From contig OX442322.1 of the NCBI GenBank assembly GCA_949358305.1, positions 8,992,001-9,056,000 of the forward strand: a stretch of DNA of 64,000 bases, written 5' to 3'. Of the stretch, positions 23,901-34,600 are shown piece by piece. Numbering within the stretch: the stretch's first letter is position 1; each line of letters opens with the position of its first letter. This DNA is from Strigamia acuminata. Taxonomy: Eukaryota; Arthropoda; Chilopoda; Geophilomorpha; Linotaeniidae. Under the pieces are notes generated by a model that was not told the origin of the DNA, did no database searches, and saw only the letters and a list, made by a program, of their open reading frames with translations. The translations under genes and the position numbers were made by a program.

Positions 23901-25036
23901 GGCCAGAAATAGGGATTGCTTCCTACTTTCTCCAGCAAAACCACTTGTCCAACTTCTGGATTTTTGTATGCGGAATCCCCCTTCACCTCGTGGAAGTTCC
24001 GGAGCTGCTTTAAGTAGCTTTCCTTCCAAAGCCTCCAAAACTCCCAGAGGTGAAGTCTCCGCTTCTTCTCTAGACGCAGTAAATCCTTTCTACGAATGGC
24101 GTGCAATGGTCGATTTATAACAAACTTCGGCATACCTCCTGTTAAGAAGTTTTTGGGTGAAATGACGCGGCCCCCGTCAGGTTCCTCGTGTACGTAAGAG
24201 AGAGGACGCGAGTTCAGTACCGAACTGACTTCCGCCGCCAGTGTCTGTAACGTTTCCAAATCGACTGTATGGCAAAGCAACGTCTTCCGTAGCTTGTCCT
24301 TCACGGAACGGACGAGCCTTTCCCAAGCTCCGCCCGCCCATGGCGAGAGAGGTGGGATAAAAGACCAGACTATTCGCTTTTCCGAAAGCAATGTCTTTAT
24401 CCCGTCCTTAACCAATAACTTCCCCCACGATTGAATCTCTTGGCTACCCCGCTCGAAGGTCTTTGAATTGTCCGAGAAGACCTTCGCCGGATAACCGAAT
24501 CGAGCGCCAAAACGACGGAACGCCAACAGAAACTTCTCGACCGATAAATCAACCGAGACTTCCAAGTGAATGGCTCTCGTCGCCAGGCAGGTAAATAGTA
24601 ATATGTATACCTTTTTGTCCTTTTCCTTACTCGTGATTTTCAATGGTCCGAGGTGATCAATGCCCGTGTTTTGAAACGGAGCTGCCGGCGTAACTCTCTC
24701 CATAGGAGGATCGCCAGTAGAAGGATTATGGCGTCCCAATCGTTCTTTCCTACAGGTTAAGCAGCTACAAATCACAGACTTAACTGTTCTTCGACCTCGT
24801 ATCACCCAATAGCAATCTCGGACACGATAAAGTGTCTCGCTAAGGTCACCATGCAACAACTGCAGGTGAGCTCGTCTAATGATCAGTTTGGTGACCCAGC
24901 TGTCAGGGTGTAACAGAATAGGGTAAGCCTCGTCGAAAGACAGTGTCGACTTCCCTAAACGACTTCTAAGTCTCAAAATCTCTTTTTCGTCAAGAAAAAT
25001 GTCGAAATTTTTCAGGATTGACTCCTTGTGGACCTT
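23901..25036 (-). CDS. H Gag-Pol, piece 2 (integrase)
   Basis: This piece encodes most of the integrase: an HHCC zinc domain (HLQLLHGD ... CSCLTC) and the DDE catalytic core, with TGIDHLGP (first Asp), FSDNSKTF (second Asp) and GGAWERLVRS (Glu). A C-terminal block ending NPYFWP follows. The piece is cut on its right by I and on its left by B. Bases 25033-25036 duplicate 31644-31647. The frame is open throughout and joins piece 1 in frame. Bases 25037-25042 (CTTCTA) belong to neither H nor the I LTR as defined by its 3' copy. Confidence 0.92.
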
Positions 25037-25042
25037 CTTCTA

Positions 25043-26399
25043 TGTTGCTAGCAACATAAAGGAAAGTTGCTAAACGTCTTAAAAATTAGTCATCTGGAAT
25101 TATTAAAAAGGGTTTTTAATATTTATCTTAGATTGGGAATTTAATTAGGCACTTATCTGAATATAAGTCTTCTTTGAGTTAGTTTGAGTGAATTTCTCAG
25201 TACTGGTTGATCTGACCGGATAAATCTGGGAAGAAAAGAGTTTTACATTAGTTATTTTTCCACTTAGAATTTATTTTCTATCTTGTTTACCTGTGTTATA
25301 CATGTTTTGATGTTTCCAAGTGTTTTCCTGTTTCCAGTCCACTACTGTCAATGTAGTGACAAGGTGTAGTGATGCTTTCAGACAGCAAAAGTGTACTAGA
25401 ATGAGAAATGTATGTTATTATCAGTTTTACGCTGTTTCAATCAATTTCTGTGAGTTTTCTGTATATTACTAACCAATTAAGCGTTTTGTTAACTTAGATT
25501 GTGTGTAGCCTGTCTAGTGAGCTAATTTCAAGCCTTTTTATCCTCCTGCAAGTGATCTTTGTTTACATTGTCGGCCATTACTGTGGGAGTGGTCTACTTG
25601 TATCTGTAAAGAGAGGAGATAATGTTTAATCCCAAAGAGTTTTTGTGGGTTCTGATTAATAATTAATCACTTAATTATTATGCAATGTAAAAGTGTTAAG
25701 TTTGAGATTTATCTGTGTTGATTTATAACTTAACTTCTGCACTTACTGTAAAGTTGCCAGCTCATTGGTCTAAAATGTCTTTACTTATTCTTTTCTCTAT
25801 TTTATGAGTTGTTCAGTGTGTTTTAGAGTGAATAATTTAGTTCTCAATGAGCATTGTGTTTAGAGACTGTTGTTAATGTATACTTTTGCATTTAATGCCA
25901 AATACTTGCTGTTCGGCTTATGTGTTTTCAACTATTAACTTCTACGGTAGTTTTGTTGTGCCAGCAGTACTTATTTCTCTTTACAAGCACTTAGAGACCT
26001 CTGTAACTTTAAGTGCAAGTGTCCTTATACAATGTGGAGATAGTTACACTTGTTGTTTCTTATTATTGTTAAAGTGTGACTTCTTTGTAAAATCCTCGTG
26101 ATTCAATTGTAGTAGTGTTGTTAAGAATTTAGAGAATAAAATGGTTGCTTTTTATTTCTCTCCAAGTCTCATTTCTCTATACAACCAGAAAGCAATGTGC
26201 AGTGAGTAGAAAAATCCTCCTTCCTCCTCCTTGAACTCACCAGTGGCAGATCATCATGTGAAGCAGCAAGTTCAAGTCCAGTGTTTGCATTTCTTCAAGT
26301 CTTTGGCCAACTTCTGTTTATCAATTTGTGCCAAGCAGCAGTCAAGTATTGCCGCCCCTCCTTCTGGCCTGGTTGTCGCCTGCGACCTTGCCAGAAACA
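25043..26399 (+). repeat. I 5' LTR (1357 bp)
   Basis: The LTR starts TGTTGCTAGCAACA, a hairpin with a 2-base loop, and ends AGAAACA. AATAAA is at 26135-26140. It is unrelated over most of its length to the other LTR families here. Confidence 0.95.
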
Positions 26400-26690
26400 A
26401 TTTGGTGCCGTGAACCAAGGATTTCTTCCAGTTATCTCAGTGGACCTTCATGTGTGCTGCAAAATTCATCAGTGGGTTTTGTTCTCAAGCTGTGCAAAGC
26501 TTTTATGTGTAAAGTGCCATTGAAGCTGTGCCACTACAGTGAAGTGTATGCTCTCGTCCGCCTTTCACAGGCAAAAAAGTGGGTTTTTCAAGTTGGATTC
26601 TCAAATTGTCAAGATGGTCAAGATGTTTTTCAACTTGGATCAAGCAAGGCTTCGAGAGTACGAGCGATCCTGCAAGACAATCAATTCCAA

Positions 26691-26704
26691 ACACAACGCA
26701 ATGT
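26691..26704 (+). promoter_or_regulatory. Conserved leader 14-mer (I copy)
   Basis: Exact ACACAACGCAATGT, 288 bases after the start of the primer-binding site, in a leader otherwise unlike those of A-C, E and G. Confidence 0.7.
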
Positions 26705-27030
26705 ACATCCTACAAGAAGATTTGAAGAAATAATTATTAAGAATTATTATTTAAATAGAATAATATCCGAATTTGCTGCTGTAATCATTTCAAAGGAGTT
26801 TTTGATTAGAAACTGGTGTAGTTGGGGGGAGAAGAAGTTTAAGTCTTAACAGTTTGAATAAATTCTCGATTCCAGTTTGTGGAATTTAGAGAATATCCAG
26901 TGAATTAGTGAATAATACTAAGCTTTAGTGTTGGTATCCCAATTTAAAACGAGTATCTAGTCAGAAACTCAATTGTAAAAATAAGAGAATTGTCAATTAC
27001 CTTTAATTATTGAATTTTGGGGGTTATTTT

Positions 27031-27121
27031 GCCAATCCTGTTAACATCTCGTGTGTGCCAATCCTGTTAACATCCCGTGTGTTTTAATCCTGTTAACAGT
27101 TCGTGTATATCCATCCTGTTT
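27031..27121 (+). repeat. 26-bp tandem repeat in the I leader (about 3.5 units)
   Basis: Units start near 27031, 27057, 27083 and 27109 with core AATCCTGTTAACATC and tail CGTGTGT. The last unit is partial. Confidence 0.8.
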
Positions 27122-27245
27122 TTGTGTGTTCAGTAAATCCTAGAGTGTAAAAGAATTAGACAATTTCTTGTTAACCAATTTAGTCAGTTAAGTTGATTTT
27201 GAATCCTGAACTGATCCTTGAATTCTCAATTTCTCGGTGCGTATT

Positions 27246-30200
27246 ATGGCTACATTATCCGCTGCTGATCTCGAGGAAAAGGAGGTCATTTGGAAAGCAA
27301 AGGCTCAAGGAGCCGAGGATCTGCTGGGATCTTCAGTCAACATTCTAGACGGAGGAGAGCTGGAAGCCATGCAAATAACGGTTGACCAGCAATTGAGCGA
27401 TCTCGCCGATGAATTGAAAGATCTTAAAAACGAGTCAAAAAGAGAGGACTATTTAGCGGGGCTTCAACGAATTGAAGACATTAGAACCAGAGTAAATTTA
27501 TTGAAGCAAAGAGCAAAAGTGTCTGGAAAAATGGCAGGGCAATTTGGTTCCCATCCGGGACAGAATTCCAGTTTAAACCAGACTTCCGCTTTAGCTAGGA
27601 GAAACACGAGATTGCCGAAAACCGACATTGCCAAATTTAGTGGCGATGCAACTGAATATAGAGGCTTTGCGAATTTATTTGAATCAGCAGTTGATCAGAA
27701 CACGGAGCTTTCGAACGTGGAAAAGCTTATATATCTGAGGTCATGCTGCACTGGGGCTGCAGAATCCGCAATCAAGTCGTACCCAATAACTGATGACGCC
27801 TACCCATTAGCGAAAAATACATTGGAGAGTCTATTCGGATCTGAAAACACGCAGAGAAATGCGATTTCAAAGATGATTAGGGAGTCGAAACCCGTTTTCG
27901 ATCTCTACCCAATCGAACCACTCAAAGCTCTATTCACGTCATTGGCATCTGCTGTCCGGACCATGGCGCAACTGTCTGTGTCAGTTGACACTACTGGAAC
28001 GTACCTTATTCCAGAACTACTTAGAAAATTTCCACCGGAGATCTCCCAACGTTTTTACCGAAAGCATCAAGGAAAAGTTGATGATGTTAACGTTTTTCTG
28101 GACTTCGTAGCAACCGAGATACAACTGGCTGAATTGTCGGAAGAAAGCGTTCTCCTTAAGCGCGCTCATCTGAAGAAGTCAGAAAAATTTGAGAAAACTT
28201 CAAAGGAAACAAGAGAAAGACCAACTGGAACCATGTCCTCATTCGTGACTTCCGAGAATGGAAAATTGAGTATGAATTCCAAGTCAAATCCAAACCGCAA
28301 ACCCGCCTGCGCTTATTGTGATGGTGATCACGCACACGCAAATTGTGATGCGGATCTCGATGTACCGGCGAGGATCGAAATAGTGAAGAAGAAACGACTT
28401 TGTTTCAACTGCTTGAGATATAACCACACAGCCAAAGAATGTACCGTGAAGTTTTGTTGTCGCTTGTGTGGTGGAAGACATCACACATCGATCTGCAACA
28501 AAAACAACAAAGAAAAAGCGATTACACCAAAAGAAGAAAACGTGTCTACTAATGTATCGCTTACCGAGTCGGTGGAGATTCAACTGATGGTCTTCACTGC
28601 TCTTTTTGTGAAGAAAAATGGAGACATGTACCCCGTCCGCGGATTACTAGATCCAGGAAGTCATCGCTCCTACGTCACGAAGAGACTAGTAAATAAATTC
28701 CGGATGCAAAAGATCGAGACACTACACACGATGACACAGTGTCTGCTCAACAAAAAGCCAGTTCCGACGACACATGATGTCTTTAGATTCGAACTGCAAT
28801 CAAGACACGGAACGGAAAAGACATCAATCCTTGCATTAGAAACCGACACGCTCCCGAAAGTCAAAGGGATAATTGGAGCAGAAGCCATAAAGCAGGTCCA
28901 ATCACTCGGACTTGAGATGGCTGAGATACATCCGTCAGAATCGGAAGACATTGACGTCTTATTAGGAAGCAACGCATGGTGGAAGATTTGTCAAGGTGGA
29001 AGCCGAAAAATCAACGACGAGTTGGGATTAATGCAGACAATTTTTGGGTGGATTCTAAACGGTCGACTGAGACCAAACAACCCGCTTGAAGAAAACATGG
29101 CAGCGTGCAACATTTCTTGCATGGCGGTCGAGTCCAAAGAAGAAGTGATCTCAAATCAACCTGAAAATGACGAAAACAAAATAGTCCAATTAATTCCGAA
29201 ATCACCGTCCGACATGAATGGCGAACCCGGTGTGAATAAACAGACAGACGTCACACCTTCTTGTTTTGCCGCGAGCCTCTCCAGTGGTCTGGAGAAAGAG
29301 GAACTGGACACCACCCTCCAAAAAACGAAAAAGTCGTTCAAGGATGGAGGATTGGCCAACAGAACTCCAAGCTCGGACATGAAGCCGGAATTACGAGGGC
29401 GAAATCAGTCGGAGTCACTGAGAAAGAAAGCAAACCAAGTGCCCAGTTTACCCAAATTGTGTGCAATCTTGAGATGGACCGGAGAATTGATTTTCAATTT
29501 CTGGAAAAAGAAAAATGTCTTATCGAACAATCAAAGAGGAATTCACCTTATCCTTGGTCCAATGTATGCCGGGAAAACGACCAAGTTATTGAAGATCTTA
29601 GAAAAAGAAGAGAAGACGTCGTCCTTGCTCATTAAGCACTCCAATGACGAACGTTACAGTAAATCCGAAGTCGTGACCCACGATGGTCATCGACGAGAAG
29701 CAATCGCGACCAGTAGCCTAACCAATGCTGTGAAAAAAACGAAATTAATGAAGACAATCGGAATTGATGAAGGACAGTTTTTTCCCGACATTTTTACTTT
29801 TTCAAATGAAATGGCTGAGCAAAAGAAAAAGGTAATAGTCGCCGCATTAGACGTCGATTTCAAGAGGAAGCCATTTGATCAGATATCCAAGTTAGTTCCA
29901 CTAGCCGAGTCTGTTGTGAAACTACAAGCAAAATGTTATTTTTGCGGAGATAAAGCTGAATTTTCAAGACGAATTTCGCACGAAACCAGAGTCAAGGTGA
30001 TAGGAGGGATCGACAAATACAAACCAACCTGTCGAGTATGTTTCTCAAAGCCCATGGAGTCAGTAGAGACAAAAAGGAAAATCATCAACGGAATTATTCG
30101 ACTTAGTTGTATGATTGTCAACCGAAGAATACCTCCGTGGATACCATATTTGATCCGTCAAAGAATCTTGCCATCCAGAGTGAAATACAAAAAGGTGAAA

Positions 30201-30251
30201 GAGGTCTCCCAAATATTATCATCAAAGACCAGAAGTAATCAAACTAAATGA
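27246..30251 (+). CDS. Gag-protease-thymidine kinase fusion protein of element I (1001 aa)
   Basis: The first ATG of the frame is at 27246. Residues 1 to about 350 are BEL/Pao Gag. Zinc knuckles are C355-C367, C386-C399 and C405-C417. The protease has Asp469 in DPGSHRSY, and its family similarity ends near residue 605 (IFGWIL). A linker of about 140 residues with no recognised domain follows. From about 765 the protein is a type II (TK1-like) thymidine kinase: P-loop GPMYAGKTT (771-779), IDEGQFF with catalytic Glu842, ALDVDFKRKPF near 867, LVPLAESVVKL, zinc cysteines 897, 900, 929 and 932, and the thymidine-binding VIGGIDKY (918-925). A basic tail of about 60 residues ends the protein. Members of this family phosphorylate thymidine to dTMP using ATP. 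All key residues are present; one visible departure is VD in place of the usual GT in ALDGTF. There are no introns, frameshifts or stops. The fusion would be cleaved by the protease or act as a Gag-TK particle protein; which one is unknown. Confidence 0.93.
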   Translation: MATLSAADLEEKEVIWKAKAQGAEDLLGSSVNILDGGELEAMQITVDQQLSDLADELKDLKNESKREDYLAGLQRIEDIRTRVNLLKQRAKVSGKMAGQFGSHPGQNSSLNQTSALARRNTRLPKTDIAKFSGDATEYRGFANLFESAVDQNTELSNVEKLIYLRSCCTGAAESAIKSYPITDDAYPLAKNTLESLFGSENTQRNAISKMIRESKPVFDLYPIEPLKALFTSLASAVRTMAQLSVSVDTTGTYLIPELLRKFPPEISQRFYRKHQGKVDDVNVFLDFVATEIQLAELSEESVLLKRAHLKKSEKFEKTSKETRERPTGTMSSFVTSENGKLSMNSKSNPNRKPACAYCDGDHAHANCDADLDVPARIEIVKKKRLCFNCLRYNHTAKECTVKFCCRLCGGRHHTSICNKNNKEKAITPKEENVSTNVSLTESVEIQLMVFTALFVKKNGDMYPVRGLLDPGSHRSYVTKRLVNKFRMQKIETLHTMTQCLLNKKPVPTTHDVFRFELQSRHGTEKTSILALETDTLPKVKGIIGAEAIKQVQSLGLEMAEIHPSESEDIDVLLGSNAWWKICQGGSRKINDELGLMQTIFGWILNGRLRPNNPLEENMAACNISCMAVESKEEVISNQPENDENKIVQLIPKSPSDMNGEPGVNKQTDVTPSCFAASLSSGLEKEELDTTLQKTKKSFKDGGLANRTPSSDMKPELRGRNQSESLRKKANQVPSLPKLCAILRWTGELIFNFWKKKNVLSNNQRGIHLILGPMYAGKTTKLLKILEKEEKTSSLLIKHSNDERYSKSEVVTHDGHRREAIATSSLTNAVKKTKLMKTIGIDEGQFFPDIFTFSNEMAEQKKKVIVAALDVDFKRKPFDQISKLVPLAESVVKLQAKCYFCGDKAEFSRRISHETRVKVIGGIDKYKPTCRVCFSKPMESVETKRKIINGIIRLSCMIVNRRIPPWIPYLIRQRILPSRVKYKKVKEVSQILSSKTRSNQTK

Positions 30252-30286
30252 TGGGTTGTTCGCACTTTCTTTTCGCCGGCAATCTA

Positions 30287-31643
30287 TGTTGCTAGCAACA
30301 TAAAGGAAAGTTGCTAAACGTCTTAAAAATTAGTCATCTGGAATTATTAAAAAGGGTTTTTAATATTTATCTTAGATTGGGAATTTAATTAGGCACTTAT
30401 CTGAATATAAGTCTTCTTTGAGTTAGTTTGAGTGAATTTCTCAGTACTGGTTGATCTGACCGGATAAATCTGGGAAGAAAAGAGTTTTACATTAGTTATT
30501 TTTCCACTTAGAATTTATTTTCTATCTTGTTTACCTGTGTTATACATGTTTTGATGTTTCCAAGTGTTTTCCTGTTTCCAGTCCACTACTGTCAATGTAG
30601 TGACAAGGTGTAGTGATGCTTTCAGACAGCAAAAGTGTACTAGAATGAGAAATGTATGTTATTATCAGTTTTACGCTGTTTCAATCAATTTCTGTGAGTT
30701 TTCTGTATATTACTAACCAATTAAGCGTTTTGTTAACTTAGATTGTGTGTAGCCTGTCTAGTGAGCTAATTTCAAGCCTTTTTATCCTCCTGCAAGTGAT
30801 CTTTGTTTACATTGTCGGCCATTACTGTGGGAGTGGTCTACTTGTATCTGTAAAGAGAGGAGATAATGTTTAATCCCAAAGAGTTTTTGTGGGTTCTGAT
30901 TAATAATTAATCACTTAATTATTATGCAATGTAAAAGTGTTAAGTTTGAGATTTATCTGTGTTGATTTATAACTTAACTTCTGCACTTACTGTAAAGTTG
31001 CCAGCTCATTGGTCTAAAATGTCTTTACTTATTCTTTTCTCTATTTTATGAGTTGTTCAGTGTGTTTTAGAGTGAATAATTTAGTTCTCAATGAGCATTG
31101 TGTTTAGAGACTGTTGTTAATGTATACTTTTGCATTTAATGCCAAATACTTGCTGTTCGGCTTATGTGTTTTCAACTATTAACTTCTACGGTAGTTTTGT
31201 TGTGCCAGCAGTACTTATTTCTCTTTACAAGCACTTAGAGACCTCTGTAACTTTAAGTGCAAGTGTCCTTATACAATGTGGAGATAGTTACACTTGTTGT
31301 TTCTTATTATTGTTAAAGTGTGACTTCTTTGTAAAATCCTCGTGATTCAATTGTAGTAGTGTTGTTAAGAATTTAGAGAATAAAATGGTTGCTTTTTATT
31401 TCTCTCCAAGTCTCATTTCTCTATACAACCAGAAAGCAATGTGCAGTGAGTAGAAAAATCCTCCTTCCTCCTCCTTGAACTCACCAGTGGCAGATCATCA
31501 TGTGAAGCAGCAAGTTCAAGTCCAGTGTTTGCATTTCTTCAAGTCTTTGGCCAACTTCTGTTTATCAATTTGTGCCAAGCAGCAGTCAAGTATTGCCGCC
31601 CCTCCTTCTGGCCTGGTTGTCGCCTGCGACCTTGCCAGAAACA
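30287..31643 (+). repeat. I 3' LTR (1357 bp)
   Basis: By eye identical to 25043-26399. It is preceded by CTTTCTTTTCGCCGGCAATCTA and followed by CCTT. Confidence 0.95.
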
Positions 31644-34600
31644 CCTTAAGCTCTGTGGCTAATATCTCGTCTCGAAAGTACGTGTCCTGCGCCAAACGAA
31701 TAATCTTTTCCTCGGCTAACTCCATCTCGAGGTACTCGAGGTCCCTCCCACGCGAAGAAGAAAAAGGTAGCCAGCGCCTCATGCGCGCAAACACTTTCAC
31801 AAGCTTACTAAATGAGCTAAAGCGTTCAAAAAATTTGATCGTGAATGCTTCTCCCAGCATGCTAGCTGTAACAACTTTCCCTTTTTTCTCTTCCTCAAGC
31901 GGAAAAACGACGGTATCTAAATCGATAGGAAGAACTTCTGGTTGGCCAGGTCCATCCCACCAAAGACGGTTAGCCATTAGGCTTCTAGCGTCGCAAGGTC
32001 GCGTAAAAACGTCTGCTGGATTCCGCTCTGTCGGAATGTATGTCCACTGTTCCGGACTAGACTTTTCTAAAACTTCTGCAACCCGATTGGAAACATATGG
32101 CTTCCAACGGTTTTTAACGGATCTTATCCAGCCTAATGCTACCATTGAGTCAGAGAAGTAACTGACTTTACCAATGGGATAGGTAGGCAGGAAATCCTTC
32201 AACAAATACTTTGTCATACGGACGCCCACTACTGTGGCGGTCAGCTCTAGGCGTGGTAGGGATAGCTTGGTCATCGGAGCAATGCGTCCTTTGCTTAGAA
32301 GCAACTGACAATCTCCAGACGCAGCGCGGACATAAATTGCGCATCCATACGCTTGCGGGCTTGCGTCGCAATATACTTCAAGATCTAATGATTGACCCGA
32401 ATAAGTTCCCATCCATCGCTTGACCTTTGCGTCAATAAGACGTTGCAAGTCGGTGTACCATTTGGTAACTCGCTCAGAACTCTCGTCCGAAATCCTATCG
32501 TCCCACTTGATCTCTCGCCCCCACATGGACTGCAAAAGTAATTTCATCGGCAAGATGACCGGTGAGATCAATCCGAGAGGATCGAAGACCGATGCCACCA
32601 AAGATAAGATACCCCTTCTTGTCCTGGTAATCTCAACTCCTTCAGGAATCCTAAACATGATAACATCTTCTTGAACTTTCCAAACAATACCCAACATCTT
32701 GATAATGTCTAAATCCTTAAATTCCTCTGCTCTCATATGAAAGTCTTCTCCCTTAAGCGCGTTGAAAACCTCAGCACTTGAGGTAGCCCACTTTACAAGA
32801 GGCAATTTTCCCTCATCTAGAATAGTTCGTAAATTCACACAATGTTGCGTCGTCTTTGCAGCGTTATCGTCGCCGGACGTCAGGTCATCCATGTAAATTC
32901 CCTTGTCCAGGGCGTCTGCTTCCTTCGGAAAAAGGACTAAATATAGACGCCCCTGCGCTCGAATAACCGCGCAGAGCAAAAACGGGGATGCGTTGACACC
33001 GAAAGGCACAACTATCATCCGTAACACAACCAAATGGTCCCATAAGTTTTGCCATGAATATTCGTTCTGAAAATATTCGTCGGAAACCCACAAAAATCTT
33101 AAGTAATCGCAATGTTCTAACTTAATCAATACCTGAAGAAAGGCTTGTTTAATGTCCGCTATCGCAACCACACAGTAAAGTCGGAAACGAACAATTACTG
33201 GCACAATGTCCGGATTAAGGCTCGGACCAGGGTATAAGCAGTCGTTTAAAGAAGGAACTCCTTTCTTTGAAGACGACGCGTTAAAAACTACTCTAAACTT
33301 CGTTGTATCTCTATCCTCCCTAATCACTGGATGGTGCGGAATAACATAAACGCCAGACTTCTTGTATCTTTCTGCAAGAGGTACTACTTCTGCGTGCTCT
33401 TCGTGCACGTAGTCCCACATGGCTTTGTGGTAGCGTTCTTTGTGGTCACTGCTGCTGTCAATCCTTCTCAACGTGTGCGACAACTGATTCAATGCCAAAT
33501 CCCAATTGGATTCCAACGAACCAATTCGCTCATTGAAAGGTAAGCAAACTTCATAACGACCATCTTCTCTTCTTGTCTTTGTTTTCTCGAAACGATCTCT
33601 AATAAAATCGGAATCACGCTCGCCGGCACTAATACCAACGGCTTCTAAACTCCATAGCTTCTCCAAGTCTCGGTCTGTTTTAATATCACAGGTGTTGCAG
33701 CAAGAAACGTCGCGCGAGCTCTCTGAGAAGACATCAGTCGACCCAGCTGCTCCTGATAACACCCACCCAAAGATGGTGTTCACCAAACCCAGTCGACTAT
33801 CCAGGCGTTTGCGTCCATCCAAGCAGATTTCCCACCAGACATCAACGCCAAGCAAGATATCAACATTGCCTGCAGTTGAAGGTAAGTCCTCAGCTAACTC
33901 AAACCCCAAATCTTTCACCTTTCTAATCGCTTCTGGGCTGGCTATACCATACACATGTGGTAAACTCTTTGCGCTTAAAGCTGTCACCTTGAGCTCTTTG
34001 GCTCCGTGTCGAGACTGAAGCAAGATCTTGTAGACGTCATAAGACGCCGACCCTGCGTTCTCCTCATTGAGACGTTGGGCTGTGGCCTCTATTGACCCAC
34101 AACTCTTCAGCCGTATCCGGTCAGCTACGCTCTTAAGAATATAAGAACGGTGACTTCCAGGATCTAACATACCACGTACCGTGTGCGAACCACCAGATTT
34201 CGTCTTTAATTCGGCAGTAAAAATCATCAATTGGAGCGTTGACGAGATCGCCAAAGAAACGTTAGCACTAACGTCCTTAGGCTTCTCTGCCCCACCTGGA
34301 CTCGTAACGATTGACTTCCTGCAAATGCTGGAGTGGTGTCGACCACCGCACGTCCTACAAGACGTCTTCAATCGGCATCTAATGGCCATATGTCCGCTTT
34401 GCAGACAATTGTAGCAAAGCCGATTCTTTTGCGCAATGGCAGACTTCTCCTCAACGCTAATCTCTTTTTTGCAAAAGGAGTTAGCGTGCCCTTCTTTGCA
34501 AAAAATGCAAGTCGCTTTATCGACTGTCAACTTGGGATTACTCGAGCTCTTTGTCCCTTGAGCCAATGCACAAGTGGACATTGTCCCTTTTCGTTGCTCT

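Larger units (their letters stand above)
26400..27245 (+). other. I leader: primer-binding site, 14-mer and 26-bp repeats
   Basis: The primer-binding site TGGTGCCGTGAACCAAGG starts at 26403, three bases after the LTR. The 14-mer is at 26691-26704, and its ATG opens an 11-codon frame. A 26-bp tandem repeat lies at 27031-27121. The Gag start follows at 27246. Confidence 0.8.
25043..31643 (+). mobile_element. Element I: BEL/Pao-like element carrying a thymidine kinase in place of RT and integrase
   Basis: I has 1357-bp LTRs at 25043-26399 and 30287-31643 and a total length of 6601 bp. The interior has a leader, one long frame (Gag, protease, linker, TK) and only 35 bases between stop and 3' LTR, so there is no room for reverse transcriptase, RNase H or integrase. 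It inserted in the H integrase region. CCTT occurs at 25033-25036 and 31644-31647 as the target duplication, but 6 bases (CTTCTA) lie between the left copy and the LTR. Because it has its own Gag, it would need only Pol in trans, like gene-transducing retroviruses. Confidence 0.93.

Noticed and set aside
27237-27245. GTG at 27237 as the start of the Gag-TK frame
   Set aside because: A eukaryotic start is expected to be ATG; the first in-frame ATG is at 27246, three codons later.
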